This document shows positions 1 to 8,297 of a stretch of 64,000 nt of DNA, in pieces. Origin of the DNA: Pseudomonadota bacterium (GTDB lineage Bacteria > Pseudomonadota > Gammaproteobacteria > Steroidobacterales > Woeseiaceae); contig JAHKKM010000006.1 in assembly GCA_020027645.1 (NCBI GenBank), forward strand, positions 1 through 64,000, in the 5' to 3' direction. The notes beneath the pieces are model-generated. The model saw only the letters and a program-made list of their open reading frames with translations, made no database searches and had not been told where the DNA came from. Numbering within the stretch: position 1 is the first letter of the stretch; each line of letters starts with the position of its first letter. The translations under genes were made by a program, and so were the position numbers.

Positions 1-94
1 TCAGTGAATTTGTCATGGCATCACCGTGTCTTGGTAAACATCCCGAATGGTATACCAGAAGCGGGCGGATGCTGTCCTGCCTCGTACGGAAAAC

Positions 95-1129
95 TTACTT
101 CGCGTATTTCTTGGCAATGCGGCGATATGCTTCGCGAAACGGAATGTGCTCGCTGGTGACCAACCGGAAGGCTTCTTCGGCCGCATTCAGGCTGTCATCG
201 AGCACAATATTCTCCGGCCGGAATTTCACGGTGTCGATTACGAAAGCCATGATGTCGAGGCTTTCGATAACGAGATCAATAGCGCGGAAGACCGGCGGCT
301 TCAGTCGCTGCAGGTCACGCTGGTAGCCAGAAGGCAACTTCGCGGTCAGTATCAGGCACTCATCGAGGCAGGCAATCGCCGTTGCTGACGCGCCGCGCAC
401 CAGCTCCAGCACGTCAGGATTGCGTTTCTGCGGCATGATCGACGATCCGGTCGTGACCTCGTCCGCGAGCCGGATATAGGAAAATTCCTGTGTATAGAAC
501 AGCAGCAGATCGCTGGCGAGGCGCGAGAGGTCCAGCATGAGCAGAGCGATCTCGAACAACAGCCCACTCTCGGCTTTGCCACGCGATAACTGAACGGCGG
601 TCACCGGATCTTGCGTTTCGGCAAACTGAAGTTTCTGTGTCGTGAGCTCACGATCCAGATCCAGGCCTGGGGTACCGTATCCGGCGGCGCTGCCCAGCGG
701 GTTCTTGTTGATGCGACGCTTTGCCGCGGCCAGACCATCCACCGCATCCGCGAACGCTTCGTGAAATCCCTCGCTCCAGAGCCCCACTGACGATGGCATG
801 GCATGTTGCATGTGAGTTGTGCCGGGGATCGCGACTCCGCCCTGGCGCCGGGCGAGTTCTTGCAGCGAGCTGCACAGGCCCTGCGCGTGCAGGACAACTT
901 GATCGCAGGCATCCCGCAGGTACAGCCGTAACGCGGTCAATACCTGGTCGTTGCGTGAGCGCCCGAGGTGCAGCCGGCCCGCTGCCTCCCCGATAAGTTC
1001 ACCGAGTCGCGACTCGAGTGCGGTATGCACATCTTCGTCCCGCAGCTCGATCTTCCAGTTGCCTGCGGCATGGTCCTTTTCAAGCTGGCGCAGTCCGTCG
1101 CAAATCAGCCGGCAATCGTCGGCAGCCAA
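95..1129 (-). CDS. argH: Argininosuccinate lyase, N-terminally short
   Basis: Cleaves argininosuccinate to arginine and fumarate, the last step of arginine synthesis, in the cytosol. The fumarase/aspartase-superfamily landmarks are present: RSRNDQ at residues 57-62, TTHMQ near 104 and the flexible loop GSSIMPQKRNP from about 228. The C-terminus stops after the VPFREA-like segment, as in the short Xanthomonas/Bacteroidetes type. The product is 344 residues against the usual 430-460 and begins at the helix that normally lies about 45-50 residues in, so the N-terminal substrate-binding segment is absent. The frame stays open only to 1195, which overlaps the end of argB, with no ATG or GTG. The TTG at 1129 is a guess, with no good ribosome site. 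It is the last gene of the operon. Positions 1-94 hold only a possible ATG of another minus-strand gene at 16. Confidence 0.85.
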   Translation of the reverse strand: MAADDCRLICDGLRQLEKDHAAGNWKIELRDEDVHTALESRLGELIGEAAGRLHLGRSRNDQVLTALRLYLRDACDQVVLHAQGLCSSLQELARRQGGVAIPGTTHMQHAMPSSVGLWSEGFHEAFADAVDGLAAAKRRINKNPLGSAAGYGTPGLDLDRELTTQKLQFAETQDPVTAVQLSRGKAESGLLFEIALLMLDLSRLASDLLLFYTQEFSYIRLADEVTTGSSIMPQKRNPDVLELVRGASATAIACLDECLILTAKLPSGYQRDLQRLKPPVFRAIDLVIESLDIMAFVIDTVKFRPENIVLDDSLNAAEEAFRLVTSEHIPFREAYRRIAKKYAK

Positions 1130-1157
1130 CAGGTTCTGCGTTTTTCCCAGAGCCGGG

Positions 1158-2096
1158 TCACCTTGCAGCTCCTGCAGATGCCTGCTCGGCCGGGGTCAGG
1201 GCAGCGATATCGTTGACGATCAGCGTTCCGGTACCCTCGTTCGTGAATACTTCGAGCAACAGGCTGTCAGCCAGTTTGCTTGTAATGACGTGCACCCGGC
1301 TTACGCCGTTCGCGAGCGCGGATTCTATGGCGGCGGCTTTCGGCAACATGCCGTCGCCGAGTTTGCCAGCATCGCGCAGTTTTTTCAGTGCTGCCCTGTC
1401 GATATACGAAATCAGTGAGCGGGGCTCGTTGACGTCGCTGAGGATTCCGGGGGCGCCGGTGGCCAGGATAAGTTTCTCTGCCTTCAGTTCGGCTGCAATG
1501 GCGGCGGCGACTGTGTCTGCGTTGATATTGAGGACCGTGCCGTTCGAATCGCAGGAGAGCGGACTGACCACCGGCATCAGGCCGTTGTCGAGCTGCTTGT
1601 GCAGCACGCTGGCATCTACGCCATCGATGTCGCCGACGAAGCCGTAATCGACAGGTGTCTGGCCGGACCTGGCGACCGGCGGCCGGCGGTGCGCTCGGAT
1701 CAAGCCGGCATCGACGCCGCTGATGCCCACGGCCGGGATCTGCAGGTCGCGGCACACAGCCAGGATGCGCGTGTTGATCTGGCCATTGAGCACCATGGTA
1801 GCGACATCCAGTGACGGGCCATCGGTTACCCGCCGTCCCTCAACGAATCGGGTATCGAGCCCGAGTGCATCGGCCAGCGCCGTCGATTGCGGGCCGCCAC
1901 CGTGCACCAGCACTACACGAATACCAACCTGGTGAAGAATGCCGACTTGCTCCATGAGCGACCGGGTACTCTCGACATTGGCAAAAACGTCGCCGCCGGC
2001 TTTCAGGACAAAAGTCTTGTGCTTGAATAAACGAATATAAGGCACCGCGTGCCTGAGAGCGGAAACGACCGCGGCCCGGTCCTGACCGGTACTCAC
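1158..2096 (-). CDS. argB: Acetylglutamate kinase
   Basis: Phosphorylates N-acetylglutamate, the second step of arginine synthesis; amino acid kinase fold. VLKAGGDVF near residue 28 and LVHGGGPQS near 60 form the nucleotide and substrate loops, and the C-terminal part carries KLILATGAPGIL and GDGMLPK. The start is a GTG at 2096 whose GTGA overlaps the stop of the carbamoyltransferase gene, with GGGAGG just upstream. At 312 residues it is a plain kinase: the acetyltransferase domain found fused to ArgB in Xanthomonas is absent. Its end comes close to, and its frame overlaps, the open frame of argH. Confidence 0.93.
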   Translation of the reverse strand: MSTGQDRAAVVSALRHAVPYIRLFKHKTFVLKAGGDVFANVESTRSLMEQVGILHQVGIRVVLVHGGGPQSTALADALGLDTRFVEGRRVTDGPSLDVATMVLNGQINTRILAVCRDLQIPAVGISGVDAGLIRAHRRPPVARSGQTPVDYGFVGDIDGVDASVLHKQLDNGLMPVVSPLSCDSNGTVLNINADTVAAAIAAELKAEKLILATGAPGILSDVNEPRSLISYIDRAALKKLRDAGKLGDGMLPKAAAIESALANGVSRVHVITSKLADSLLLEVFTNEGTGTLIVNDIAALTPAEQASAGAAR

Positions 2097-3100
2097 GATT
2101 TCCTCCCGAGCATCTGATGAAGCACTGCCATTTGCGCGAACATGCGATTGCGAGCTTCGTGTATCACGACGCTCCGCGGACCATCGAGAACCCTGTCGCT
2201 GACCACCACACCCCTGCGCACCGGCAGGCAATGCATGAACCGGCAATCCGGGGCAGCGTCGTCGAACCAGGGATTATCGACACACCAGTGATCCAGCTCT
2301 CTTCGCAGGTTCTGGTCGCCGTTTCGGTCGCCATAAAACTTCGTTGACGACCATGACTTGGCATATATGACCTGTGCGCCTTCCATGGCGTCGCTGCGAT
2401 CGTCGGTCTCGCGTATGGAACCTCCCGAGGATGCGGCGGCAGCCCGGGCTTTTTGCATTATGGCCTCCGGCAACTCGAATCCGGCGGGCCGCAGCACGGT
2501 CACGTCCATGCCGCGGAAGGCCGCCATGTGCAGAGTCGCGCAGGGAACGGCGAGCGGCAGCGGCTTTGGATGGTAAGCCCAGCTCAATACAAATTTTCCG
2601 CCGTTCGCAGGAATCTTCAGATCGTCCATTGTTTTCCAGTCGGCCAGGCTTTGGCAGGGATGATTTATCGCCGATTCCATGTTGATCCAGGGCTTGTCGA
2701 TGAGGCTGGTCATAGAGTGGAATTCGGTTTCCGCGAGGTCGTACTCGATGCTCTTGCGCTCGGCAAACGCGCGGATGCCGATGGCATCGCCATAGGACGC
2801 AATCACCGGAACAGCTTCGCGGATATGCTCTGCAGCGACGCCATCCATCACGATGCCAGGCCGCGTTTCCAGGCCGTGGATGGACATGTCCGGAGAGATT
2901 ACGAAAGACCCGCCGCCAAGGCGAATCATGGCTGCCTGGAAAGAGGCAAGAGTCCTGAGCGATGGCGACAGAAACAACAGCGACAGCACCTTGCCGCGAA
3001 GTGCCTCCGGCTCGGGATGTTTGTCGAGCCGGCTGGCAAGCGTGAGCAGAGCCGAGATCTCGTCGACGGAAAAGTCGGCAAGGTCGTTGAAAACTTTCAT
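2093..3100 (-). CDS. argF': N-acetylornithine (or N-succinylornithine) carbamoyltransferase
   Basis: Transfers a carbamoyl group to an N-acylated ornithine, giving N-acyl citrulline, which a deacylase must later free. The carbamoyl-phosphate loop reads SPSLRT at residues 45-50, followed by IVMDG near 83, and AWINME/HPCQ-like and HCLPVRR motifs later. WAYHPKPLP and YAKSW are typical of the acetyl/succinyl branch and not of ordinary ornithine carbamoyltransferase. The 80s loop contains both a Glu (78) and a Pro (81), so I cannot decide acetyl versus succinyl from sequence alone. The gene shares one base with argD (TAATG) and overlaps argB by four. Confidence 0.9.
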   Translation of the reverse strand: MKVFNDLADFSVDEISALLTLASRLDKHPEPEALRGKVLSLLFLSPSLRTLASFQAAMIRLGGGSFVISPDMSIHGLETRPGIVMDGVAAEHIREAVPVIASYGDAIGIRAFAERKSIEYDLAETEFHSMTSLIDKPWINMESAINHPCQSLADWKTMDDLKIPANGGKFVLSWAYHPKPLPLAVPCATLHMAAFRGMDVTVLRPAGFELPEAIMQKARAAAASSGGSIRETDDRSDAMEGAQVIYAKSWSSTKFYGDRNGDQNLRRELDHWCVDNPWFDDAAPDCRFMHCLPVRRGVVVSDRVLDGPRSVVIHEARNRMFAQMAVLHQMLGRKS

Positions 3101-4317
3101 TACTGATTCCTTGTTGCGGTGATCTTTTCAGGTGCAGCAGAGATGGCTGCCAGGCCACTGGCAAGTCTTTGCACGTGTGCTGACTGCAGTACCAGCGGCG
3201 GCAGCAAGCGCAGAACATTCGGGTCTGCACTGGTACCGGTGAGGATGTCGTGCTCGAGTAGCCGCGCCTGGATTTCAGTCGCCGGGCGATCGCAAACGAG
3301 TCCGAGCATCAAGCCCATACCCTGAATGGATGTCACCGGCCCGACCATGCAGTGCTGGCGAATCTCGGCTTCCCTCAGGTGTACGTTTTCCAGCAGACCT
3401 TCCTTGCGTATGGTTTCGATCACGGCAATGATCGCGGCTGCTGCCAACGGGCTACCGCCGAACGTCGTTCCCAGATCGCCCGGTTTGATAGCCGCACAGA
3501 GCTTGTCATCGACGAGCAATGCAGAGCACGGTACGCCGCCGCCCAGGGCCTTGGCTGCCGTAAGCATGTCCGGCTGGACCCGGTAAGCCTGCACGGCAAA
3601 GAACTGGCCGGATCGTCCCATGCCGCTTTGCACTTCGTCGGCAATGAGTGCTGCGCCGCAAGCCAGCGTGGCCTGCCGCAGCGCTGTAACGAATTCTGTC
3701 GAGAGATCGAAGGCTCCGGCAACGCCTTGCACCGGTTCGAAAATCACCGCAGCGACATCGGCGTCGATCATCGATCGTGCAGCGTCGACATCGTTCCTGG
3801 GAATGAAATCCACATCGAACGGCAGGTAAGGAAAACCATACCAGCGCGATGCGGAGTTCCAGGTGACCGCTGCTGCCGCCGCCGTCCGCCCGTGAAAGCC
3901 GTGCGTAATTGCGAGTACCTTTTTTCGACCGCTGGCCATGCACGCGATGCGCAAGGCGTTTTCATTGGCTTCGGCACCGCTGTTGACAAGAAATGCTCGT
4001 GTAAGGTTGGGCGGTGCAATCGACAGCAGCGCTTCGGCAGCACTGGCACGTACGTCCATCGCGACTGCGTTGGTCTGAAACAGGAGACGCTCGCTCTGGT
4101 CCCGGATCGCGCGCGTGAGCCGCGGATGGCCGTAGCCAAGGGCAGCGACCGCATGTCCACCGTAGAGGTCCAGTATGCGCCGCCCGTCCGAGCTGGTGAT
4201 TTCGCAACCCGAGGCACTTTCTGCAACAAACGGAAGTTGCGAATAGACCGGTACGGTCGCGGCCTGTTCGCGCTGCCGTGCGTCGCTGATGTGGTTTCTG
4301 CCTGGACTGCTGTTCAT
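3100..4317 (-). CDS. argD: Acetylornithine aminotransferase
   Basis: Class III PLP aminotransferase, 405 residues, converting N-acetylglutamate semialdehyde to N-acetylornithine with glutamate as amino donor. Seen in order: VNSGAEANENAL (PLP phosphate binding), THGFHGRT, IFEPVQG, LIADEVQSGMGRSG and the Schiff-base lysine in TAAKALGGG, then TTFGGSPLA. It starts four bases after the argC stop and shares one base with the carbamoyltransferase gene, so translation is probably coupled through this part of the operon. A succinyl-ornithine role cannot be excluded given the uncertain specificity of its neighbour. Confidence 0.94.
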   Translation of the reverse strand: MNSSPGRNHISDARQREQAATVPVYSQLPFVAESASGCEITSSDGRRILDLYGGHAVAALGYGHPRLTRAIRDQSERLLFQTNAVAMDVRASAAEALLSIAPPNLTRAFLVNSGAEANENALRIACMASGRKKVLAITHGFHGRTAAAAAVTWNSASRWYGFPYLPFDVDFIPRNDVDAARSMIDADVAAVIFEPVQGVAGAFDLSTEFVTALRQATLACGAALIADEVQSGMGRSGQFFAVQAYRVQPDMLTAAKALGGGVPCSALLVDDKLCAAIKPGDLGTTFGGSPLAAAAIIAVIETIRKEGLLENVHLREAEIRQHCMVGPVTSIQGMGLMLGLVCDRPATEIQARLLEHDILTGTSADPNVLRLLPPLVLQSAHVQRLASGLAAISAAPEKITATRNQ

Positions 4318-4321
4318 TGTT

Positions 4322-5404
4322 TCAGGTCCATGCCGGCGACGTGGTTTGCAAGCCGCTGCTTTCAGGAAGCGACCACAGCCGGTTCATCCATTGAATGGCT
4401 CCGCCGGCAGCGCCCTTGACGAGATTGTCAATCGCGCACATGACAACGACATTGCTGCCGGTCACCGAGACACCGATATGGGCGTAATTGCTCGCGACGA
4501 CATCCTTCAATCGTGGAATGTCATCGACCATCCTTACGAACTCACAATTTCCATACGCCTTGTCGAAGAGTCCCCTGATGTCATCGGTGTGCGCCGCTGC
4601 GTCGAGCCTGGCCTGAACGATGACATAGATCCCCCGGGCGAACGGGCCGGACTGAGGCACGAAGTTGATAGCGAGCCGGCGCGAAGTGGCACGCTCGATT
4701 AGCGCTTCCACTTCCGGCGCGTGCCGATGACGCAGCGGTTTGTACGCATAAAGATTGCTGTGTCTTTCCGGGTGATGCGTACCCTCCTGCGGGCTCCTGC
4801 CTGAGCCTGTGCTCCCGGTAGTACCGGTAATGTACAGCGTGTCATCGGCAACACCGGCGCTTGCCAGTGGCACCGAGGCCAGGGCGATCGCAGTCGCAAA
4901 GCAGCCGGGATGGGCCGCGTGCCTGGCAGGAGTTCCAGCCTGGTGTTCCGGGACCGCACAGAAGAACTCCTCGAGTAACAGCGCTTTCGGGTGCCTGCTG
5001 CCATAAATCGATTCGAAGTCTGCAGTATCGGAAAAGCGAAAATCAGCCGATGTGTCGACAACACGAACTTGCAGTTTGCGTTTATCGGCGGCATCCAGTG
5101 CGGCGGCCACACTTTCCGCCGATGCACCGTGCGGCGCTGCCGAAAACAAGGCAAGGTTCATACCACGGTCAAGCTTGTCCACCCAGGTATCCGGATTGGC
5201 AAATACTTCCTGTGGATGCGTCGCCGCCAGGTGCGGGAATACGTTGCCTATGCGTTCGCCGCTGCGGCTGCCCGACACCGCGGCCGAAAGGCGGAACACC
5301 GGATGCGCGTGAATGAGCCTGAGGAATTCGCCACCGACATAACCGGTCGCGCCGAGTACGACAGCATCGATCCGAATCGACGCTCGGTCCAGCGCTCGAT
5401 TCAT
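4322..5404 (-). CDS. argC: N-acetyl-gamma-glutamyl-phosphate reductase
   Basis: NADPH-dependent reduction of N-acetylglutamyl phosphate to the semialdehyde. GATGYVGGEFLRL near residue 19 is the Rossmann loop, HPGCFATA holds the catalytic cysteine, and VPQSGPFARGIY matches the C-terminal catalytic histidine/arginine region in position. Length (360) is normal for the family. The ATG overlaps the stop of the upstream P-loop gene in ATGA, which ties that unknown gene to the operon. Confidence 0.94.
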   Translation of the reverse strand: MNRALDRASIRIDAVVLGATGYVGGEFLRLIHAHPVFRLSAAVSGSRSGERIGNVFPHLAATHPQEVFANPDTWVDKLDRGMNLALFSAAPHGASAESVAAALDAADKRKLQVRVVDTSADFRFSDTADFESIYGSRHPKALLLEEFFCAVPEHQAGTPARHAAHPGCFATAIALASVPLASAGVADDTLYITGTTGSTGSGRSPQEGTHHPERHSNLYAYKPLRHRHAPEVEALIERATSRRLAINFVPQSGPFARGIYVIVQARLDAAAHTDDIRGLFDKAYGNCEFVRMVDDIPRLKDVVASNYAHIGVSVTGSNVVVMCAIDNLVKGAAGGAIQWMNRLWSLPESSGLQTTSPAWT

Positions 5405-6468
5405 GACGATGTCACAGAGCGGTTCGACCGCAAGTGCCCGGCGATCAGGTCACCGAGCGCCGCACCATTGGTCATGGCATTGATCGCAGGCAAGTCCATG
5501 CGTTCATTGATTTGGTCCACACCGACCGCGTTATCGGTGGCGGGCCCGGTCACCACAGCCGGTTCAATGCCGAAGTGCTCGCGAAGGATCTTTGCGCCTC
5601 CCCAGGCGGCGACCGGGTCGTTGGCACAGAGAATCACGGCCGTGAATGCAGAGCGGATCAGTTCGTCCGTGAGTATCGCCTCGACTCCGTAGGCGCCGAG
5701 CAAACCATCGCCCAGTTCGAGAACAATGACATCCGGCCGGAATTCCGCGAGGCTGGAGAGCAGGGAGCGAGTCAGCGCAGGACCGTTGGCAGCGGTCGTG
5801 GCAACGATCCCGAGGTCAGAGAAAATCATCGTCTCCTGCGCTCCTGCATCCTCCATGGCAAGAATGTCGCGCCGCAGCGATACGCCGGTTGCCTTGCATG
5901 CTGCGACATGCAGGCCAAGGTGTCGCAGGCGACTGACTATGGCGCAAGCGGCAGCAGTCTTACCGGAGTCCATGCAGGTGCCCGCGAGAGCTACGACTGG
6001 CACCCCCCGCAGATCCAGCCCGGCATGGGGATCGAGAGTCCTCGCGCCGACACGCGCAGGGACGCCGATACGTTCTCCAAGGTAGGGGAAATGCAACACG
6101 CCGCCGAGTACTTCACAGTCGAAAGGCGGACCCACATCAGGGTTTGCCGAATCGCAGACACCCATGACACCGCCGATGTTCAGTATCTGAATGGTCGAGC
6201 CGACTTCGAGCGATTCAGGCAGATGGCCCGAATATCCCAGCAACGCTTTCCGGTGGCCGAGTGCTCCGACCACAATGTCCCCCTGGTTCACAGTGGCCAT
6301 GCGACCGCTGGTGAGTTCGAGCTGGTTGTAGCGACTCTTGTTGTTGAGCACGCGCACAGCGATGAGCACTCCCTCTTCGCAGGGAATGTCATCCGATACC
6401 CGAAGTTCATGACCGAGCTTGCTGTGTTGCGCGACGGAAGCAACCTTATCCACAAAGACACTGCGCAT
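5401..6468 (-). CDS. P-loop protein of DUF1611-like type inside the arginine operon
   Basis: Unidentified operon member, 355 residues. The N-terminal half (to about 170) looks like an all-beta or mixed domain with an RVLNNKSRYNQLEL segment. The second half carries a Walker-A-like AGTCMDSGKT near 185, then a dethiobiotin-synthetase-like fold pattern (CKATG, LELGDG). I place it near DUF1611, a family that to my recollection includes the D-glutamate N-acetyltransferase DgcN. That assignment is by motif and not by a search. The ATG at 6468 is two bases after the argG stop with GGAAG upstream; its end overlaps argC by four bases. Because no acetylglutamate synthase is visible in the cluster, a glutamate acetylation role is a reasonable hypothesis. 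A kinase or regulatory ATPase is the alternative. Confidence 0.75.
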   Translation of the reverse strand: MRSVFVDKVASVAQHSKLGHELRVSDDIPCEEGVLIAVRVLNNKSRYNQLELTSGRMATVNQGDIVVGALGHRKALLGYSGHLPESLEVGSTIQILNIGGVMGVCDSANPDVGPPFDCEVLGGVLHFPYLGERIGVPARVGARTLDPHAGLDLRGVPVVALAGTCMDSGKTAAACAIVSRLRHLGLHVAACKATGVSLRRDILAMEDAGAQETMIFSDLGIVATTAANGPALTRSLLSSLAEFRPDVIVLELGDGLLGAYGVEAILTDELIRSAFTAVILCANDPVAAWGGAKILREHFGIEPAVVTGPATDNAVGVDQINERMDLPAINAMTNGAALGDLIAGHLRSNRSVTSS

Positions 6469-6470
6469 AT

Positions 6471-7691
6471 TCAGCTTCCCTGTTCCGTTGCCGCCGCGCG
6501 CGATTGCAGTATCCCGGGCAGAGAGAGCACACGTGCAAAACCAAGCGCATCTGCCGCTGTCCACTCCCCGGCCGATTCGCCAAAAACCCCGCGCGTGGCC
6601 GCCAGCAGAGAATGTGGCGATGTGGTGCCGGTGATGAACAGGTTGCCGGGGCGAAGTGTAAAAAATACATCGCCTGTTACGCGTTGTTGTGACGACACGA
6701 ACAAGGCCTCGATGTCGCGGGCTGCAAGATCGAGTTGCTTGCCTTCGTGCACGAGGTCACCATAAATTGCAGCGGCACTGTCCTTGATGCGCGCCTGCTG
6801 CGCGCTCAGAACAAGTTTCTCGAGTTCACGATGCGCGGTAATCAGTGTGATTGCTGCGGGTGCCTCGAAAGCAACACGCCCCTTGGTCCCGAGAACTGTG
6901 TCGCCGAGGTGAATGCCGCGACCGATCCCGTAGGCACCTGCCAGCACTTCCAGCTTCTCGATCAGGGCGACGGGCTCCAGGCTTTCCCCGTCGAGGGAAA
7001 CCGGTATGCCGTGACGGAAGCCCAGTGTGTGCGTTGTGGCCGGGAGAGGCTTTACAAAGGCTCCACTGGACAGCACCCAGGCGTCCTCCGGAATAGACGC
7101 CATTGATGTCAGCGTCTCCCTGCCGCCGATCGTAATGCCCCACAGCCCGCGATTGATCGAATACGCTGATCCCTGCGCTGGCAATGGCAACCCATGCTCT
7201 TGCAAATACCCGAGTTGTTCCGCGCGTACCCAGTTGTTGTCGCGCACCGGCGCAAGCACTTCAAGCTTCGGACTCAGGGTGCGCAACGCCACCTCGAAAC
7301 GGACCTGATCGTTGCCGGCCGCGGTGCAGCCGTGTGCGACCGTTGTTGCCTTGCGCGCCAACGCGAGCTTCGCGAGTTCTGTTGCCTGCAATCCGCGTTC
7401 AGCGCCGACACACAGCGGGTAAAATTGGCCCCGTCGCACATTGCCCGCGATCAGGAAACGCAATACGGTATCGAAATAGGCCTTCTTGCCATCGAGCAGC
7501 ACGTGCTCTACGGCGCCGAGTGCTGCTGATCGCTGCTGCAGTTTGCTGGCGCCGTCTCTGTCAATTCCACCGGTGTCCACGGTCGCGGTGATGACGTCGC
7601 GGCCATAATGCTGCTTCAGCCAGGGAACGCAGAATGACGTGTCCAGGCCGCCGGAAAAGGCGAGGATGATAGGGCTGCGGTCGACGCTCAC
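6471..7691 (-). CDS. argG: Argininosuccinate synthase
   Basis: Joins citrulline and aspartate with ATP. The N-terminal PP-loop AFSGGLDTS (residues 10-18) binds ATP; AHGCTAAGNDQVRFE and the SINRGLWG region follow as in the family. Length 406 is usual for the Xanthomonas-type enzyme. First structural gene after argR, separated from it by 25 bases, with two bases to the following P-loop gene. It would act after deacylation of acylcitrulline. Confidence 0.95.
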   Translation of the reverse strand: MSVDRSPIILAFSGGLDTSFCVPWLKQHYGRDVITATVDTGGIDRDGASKLQQRSAALGAVEHVLLDGKKAYFDTVLRFLIAGNVRRGQFYPLCVGAERGLQATELAKLALARKATTVAHGCTAAGNDQVRFEVALRTLSPKLEVLAPVRDNNWVRAEQLGYLQEHGLPLPAQGSAYSINRGLWGITIGGRETLTSMASIPEDAWVLSSGAFVKPLPATTHTLGFRHGIPVSLDGESLEPVALIEKLEVLAGAYGIGRGIHLGDTVLGTKGRVAFEAPAAITLITAHRELEKLVLSAQQARIKDSAAAIYGDLVHEGKQLDLAARDIEALFVSSQQRVTGDVFFTLRPGNLFITGTTSPHSLLAATRGVFGESAGEWTAADALGFARVLSLPGILQSRAAATEQGS

Positions 7692-7716
7692 TGGCTACTC
7701 CGGTCCGTGGCTGGTT

Positions 7717-8175
7717 TTACCAGTGCCGGGACGTGGCACGCCCGATCCTGGTGATGAGGTTTCTTTGTGCGGCAGCTCCGGACGTCGCGGTGAAAACCGT
7801 GTCGTCGCCGCCGACATTGCCAACGATTTCCGGCCACTGGCACCTGTCGAGCGCCAGCGCCACACGCTGTGCCGCACCCGTTTCGGTACGGATAACCAGC
7901 AAGTTCGGTCCGGCCGCCTTCAGGTCGACGAGCAGGTCTGCTACTTGCGCGAGCTCCTCGTCGCCGGCAGCCGCAGCGCCAGGCAATGCATAACCGCCGG
8001 CGTTCTTGATCGCCCCTATTTCTCGCAGGTCACGGCTGACACTGGATTGCGTGGCGACAAAGCCCCTCTCCACGAGAGCATCGACGAGTGACCTCTGGGT
8101 GGCAGCCGGTCTTTTCTGCAGCAGCTGGCGAATCGCTTCACGACGGTCCAGCTGCGTTTCCGAGGAATTCGGCAT
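7717..8175 (-). CDS. argR: Arginine repressor
   Basis: Hexameric arginine-dependent repressor of 152 residues. The N-terminal winged helix has the pattern TQRSLVDALVERGF then TQSSVSRDLREIGAIK. The C-terminal oligomerisation/arginine-binding domain ends with GGDDTVFTAT. It lies at the head of the operon it presumably controls, and the paired palindromes at 8192-8222 directly in front of it are a likely autoregulatory operator. Confidence 0.92.
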   Translation of the reverse strand: MPNSSETQLDRREAIRQLLQKRPAATQRSLVDALVERGFVATQSSVSRDLREIGAIKNAGGYALPGAAAAGDEELAQVADLLVDLKAAGPNLLVIRTETGAAQRVALALDRCQWPEIVGNVGGDDTVFTATSGAAAQRNLITRIGRATSRHW

Positions 8176-8191
8176 AAATGATTCCGCATAA

Positions 8192-8222
8192 ATATGCGCA
8201 TATATCTAGCCAAATGCGCATA
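8192..8222. promoter_or_regulatory. Candidate ArgR operator pair
   Basis: ATATGCGCATAT (8192-8203) and AAATGCGCATA (8212-8222) are two palindromic sites whose centres lie 20 bp apart, close to the 21-bp spacing of tandem ARG boxes. They sit in an AT-rich strip between argR and the divergent esterase gene. The core TGCGCA differs from the E. coli consensus, so binding is inferred from place and spacing. Confidence 0.5.
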
Positions 8223-8297
8223 GACTGTCAAGCATTTATTGCCGGTCAGCGCATTTTAGTTGTTAGTATGCGGAATCACCGACGACGGAATTCGACC

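Noticed and set aside
1-94. Start of another minus-strand gene at an ATG at 16
   Set aside because: Only five codons are visible and the ribosome site is weak.
1158-2096. Bifunctional NAGS-NAGK like Xanthomonas ArgB
   Set aside because: The product ends after the kinase fold; no acetyltransferase domain follows.
5434-6765. Open frame of 443 codons on the plus strand in the arginine operon
   Set aside because: Antisense to the P-loop gene and argG; composition typical of a shadow frame in G+C-rich DNA.
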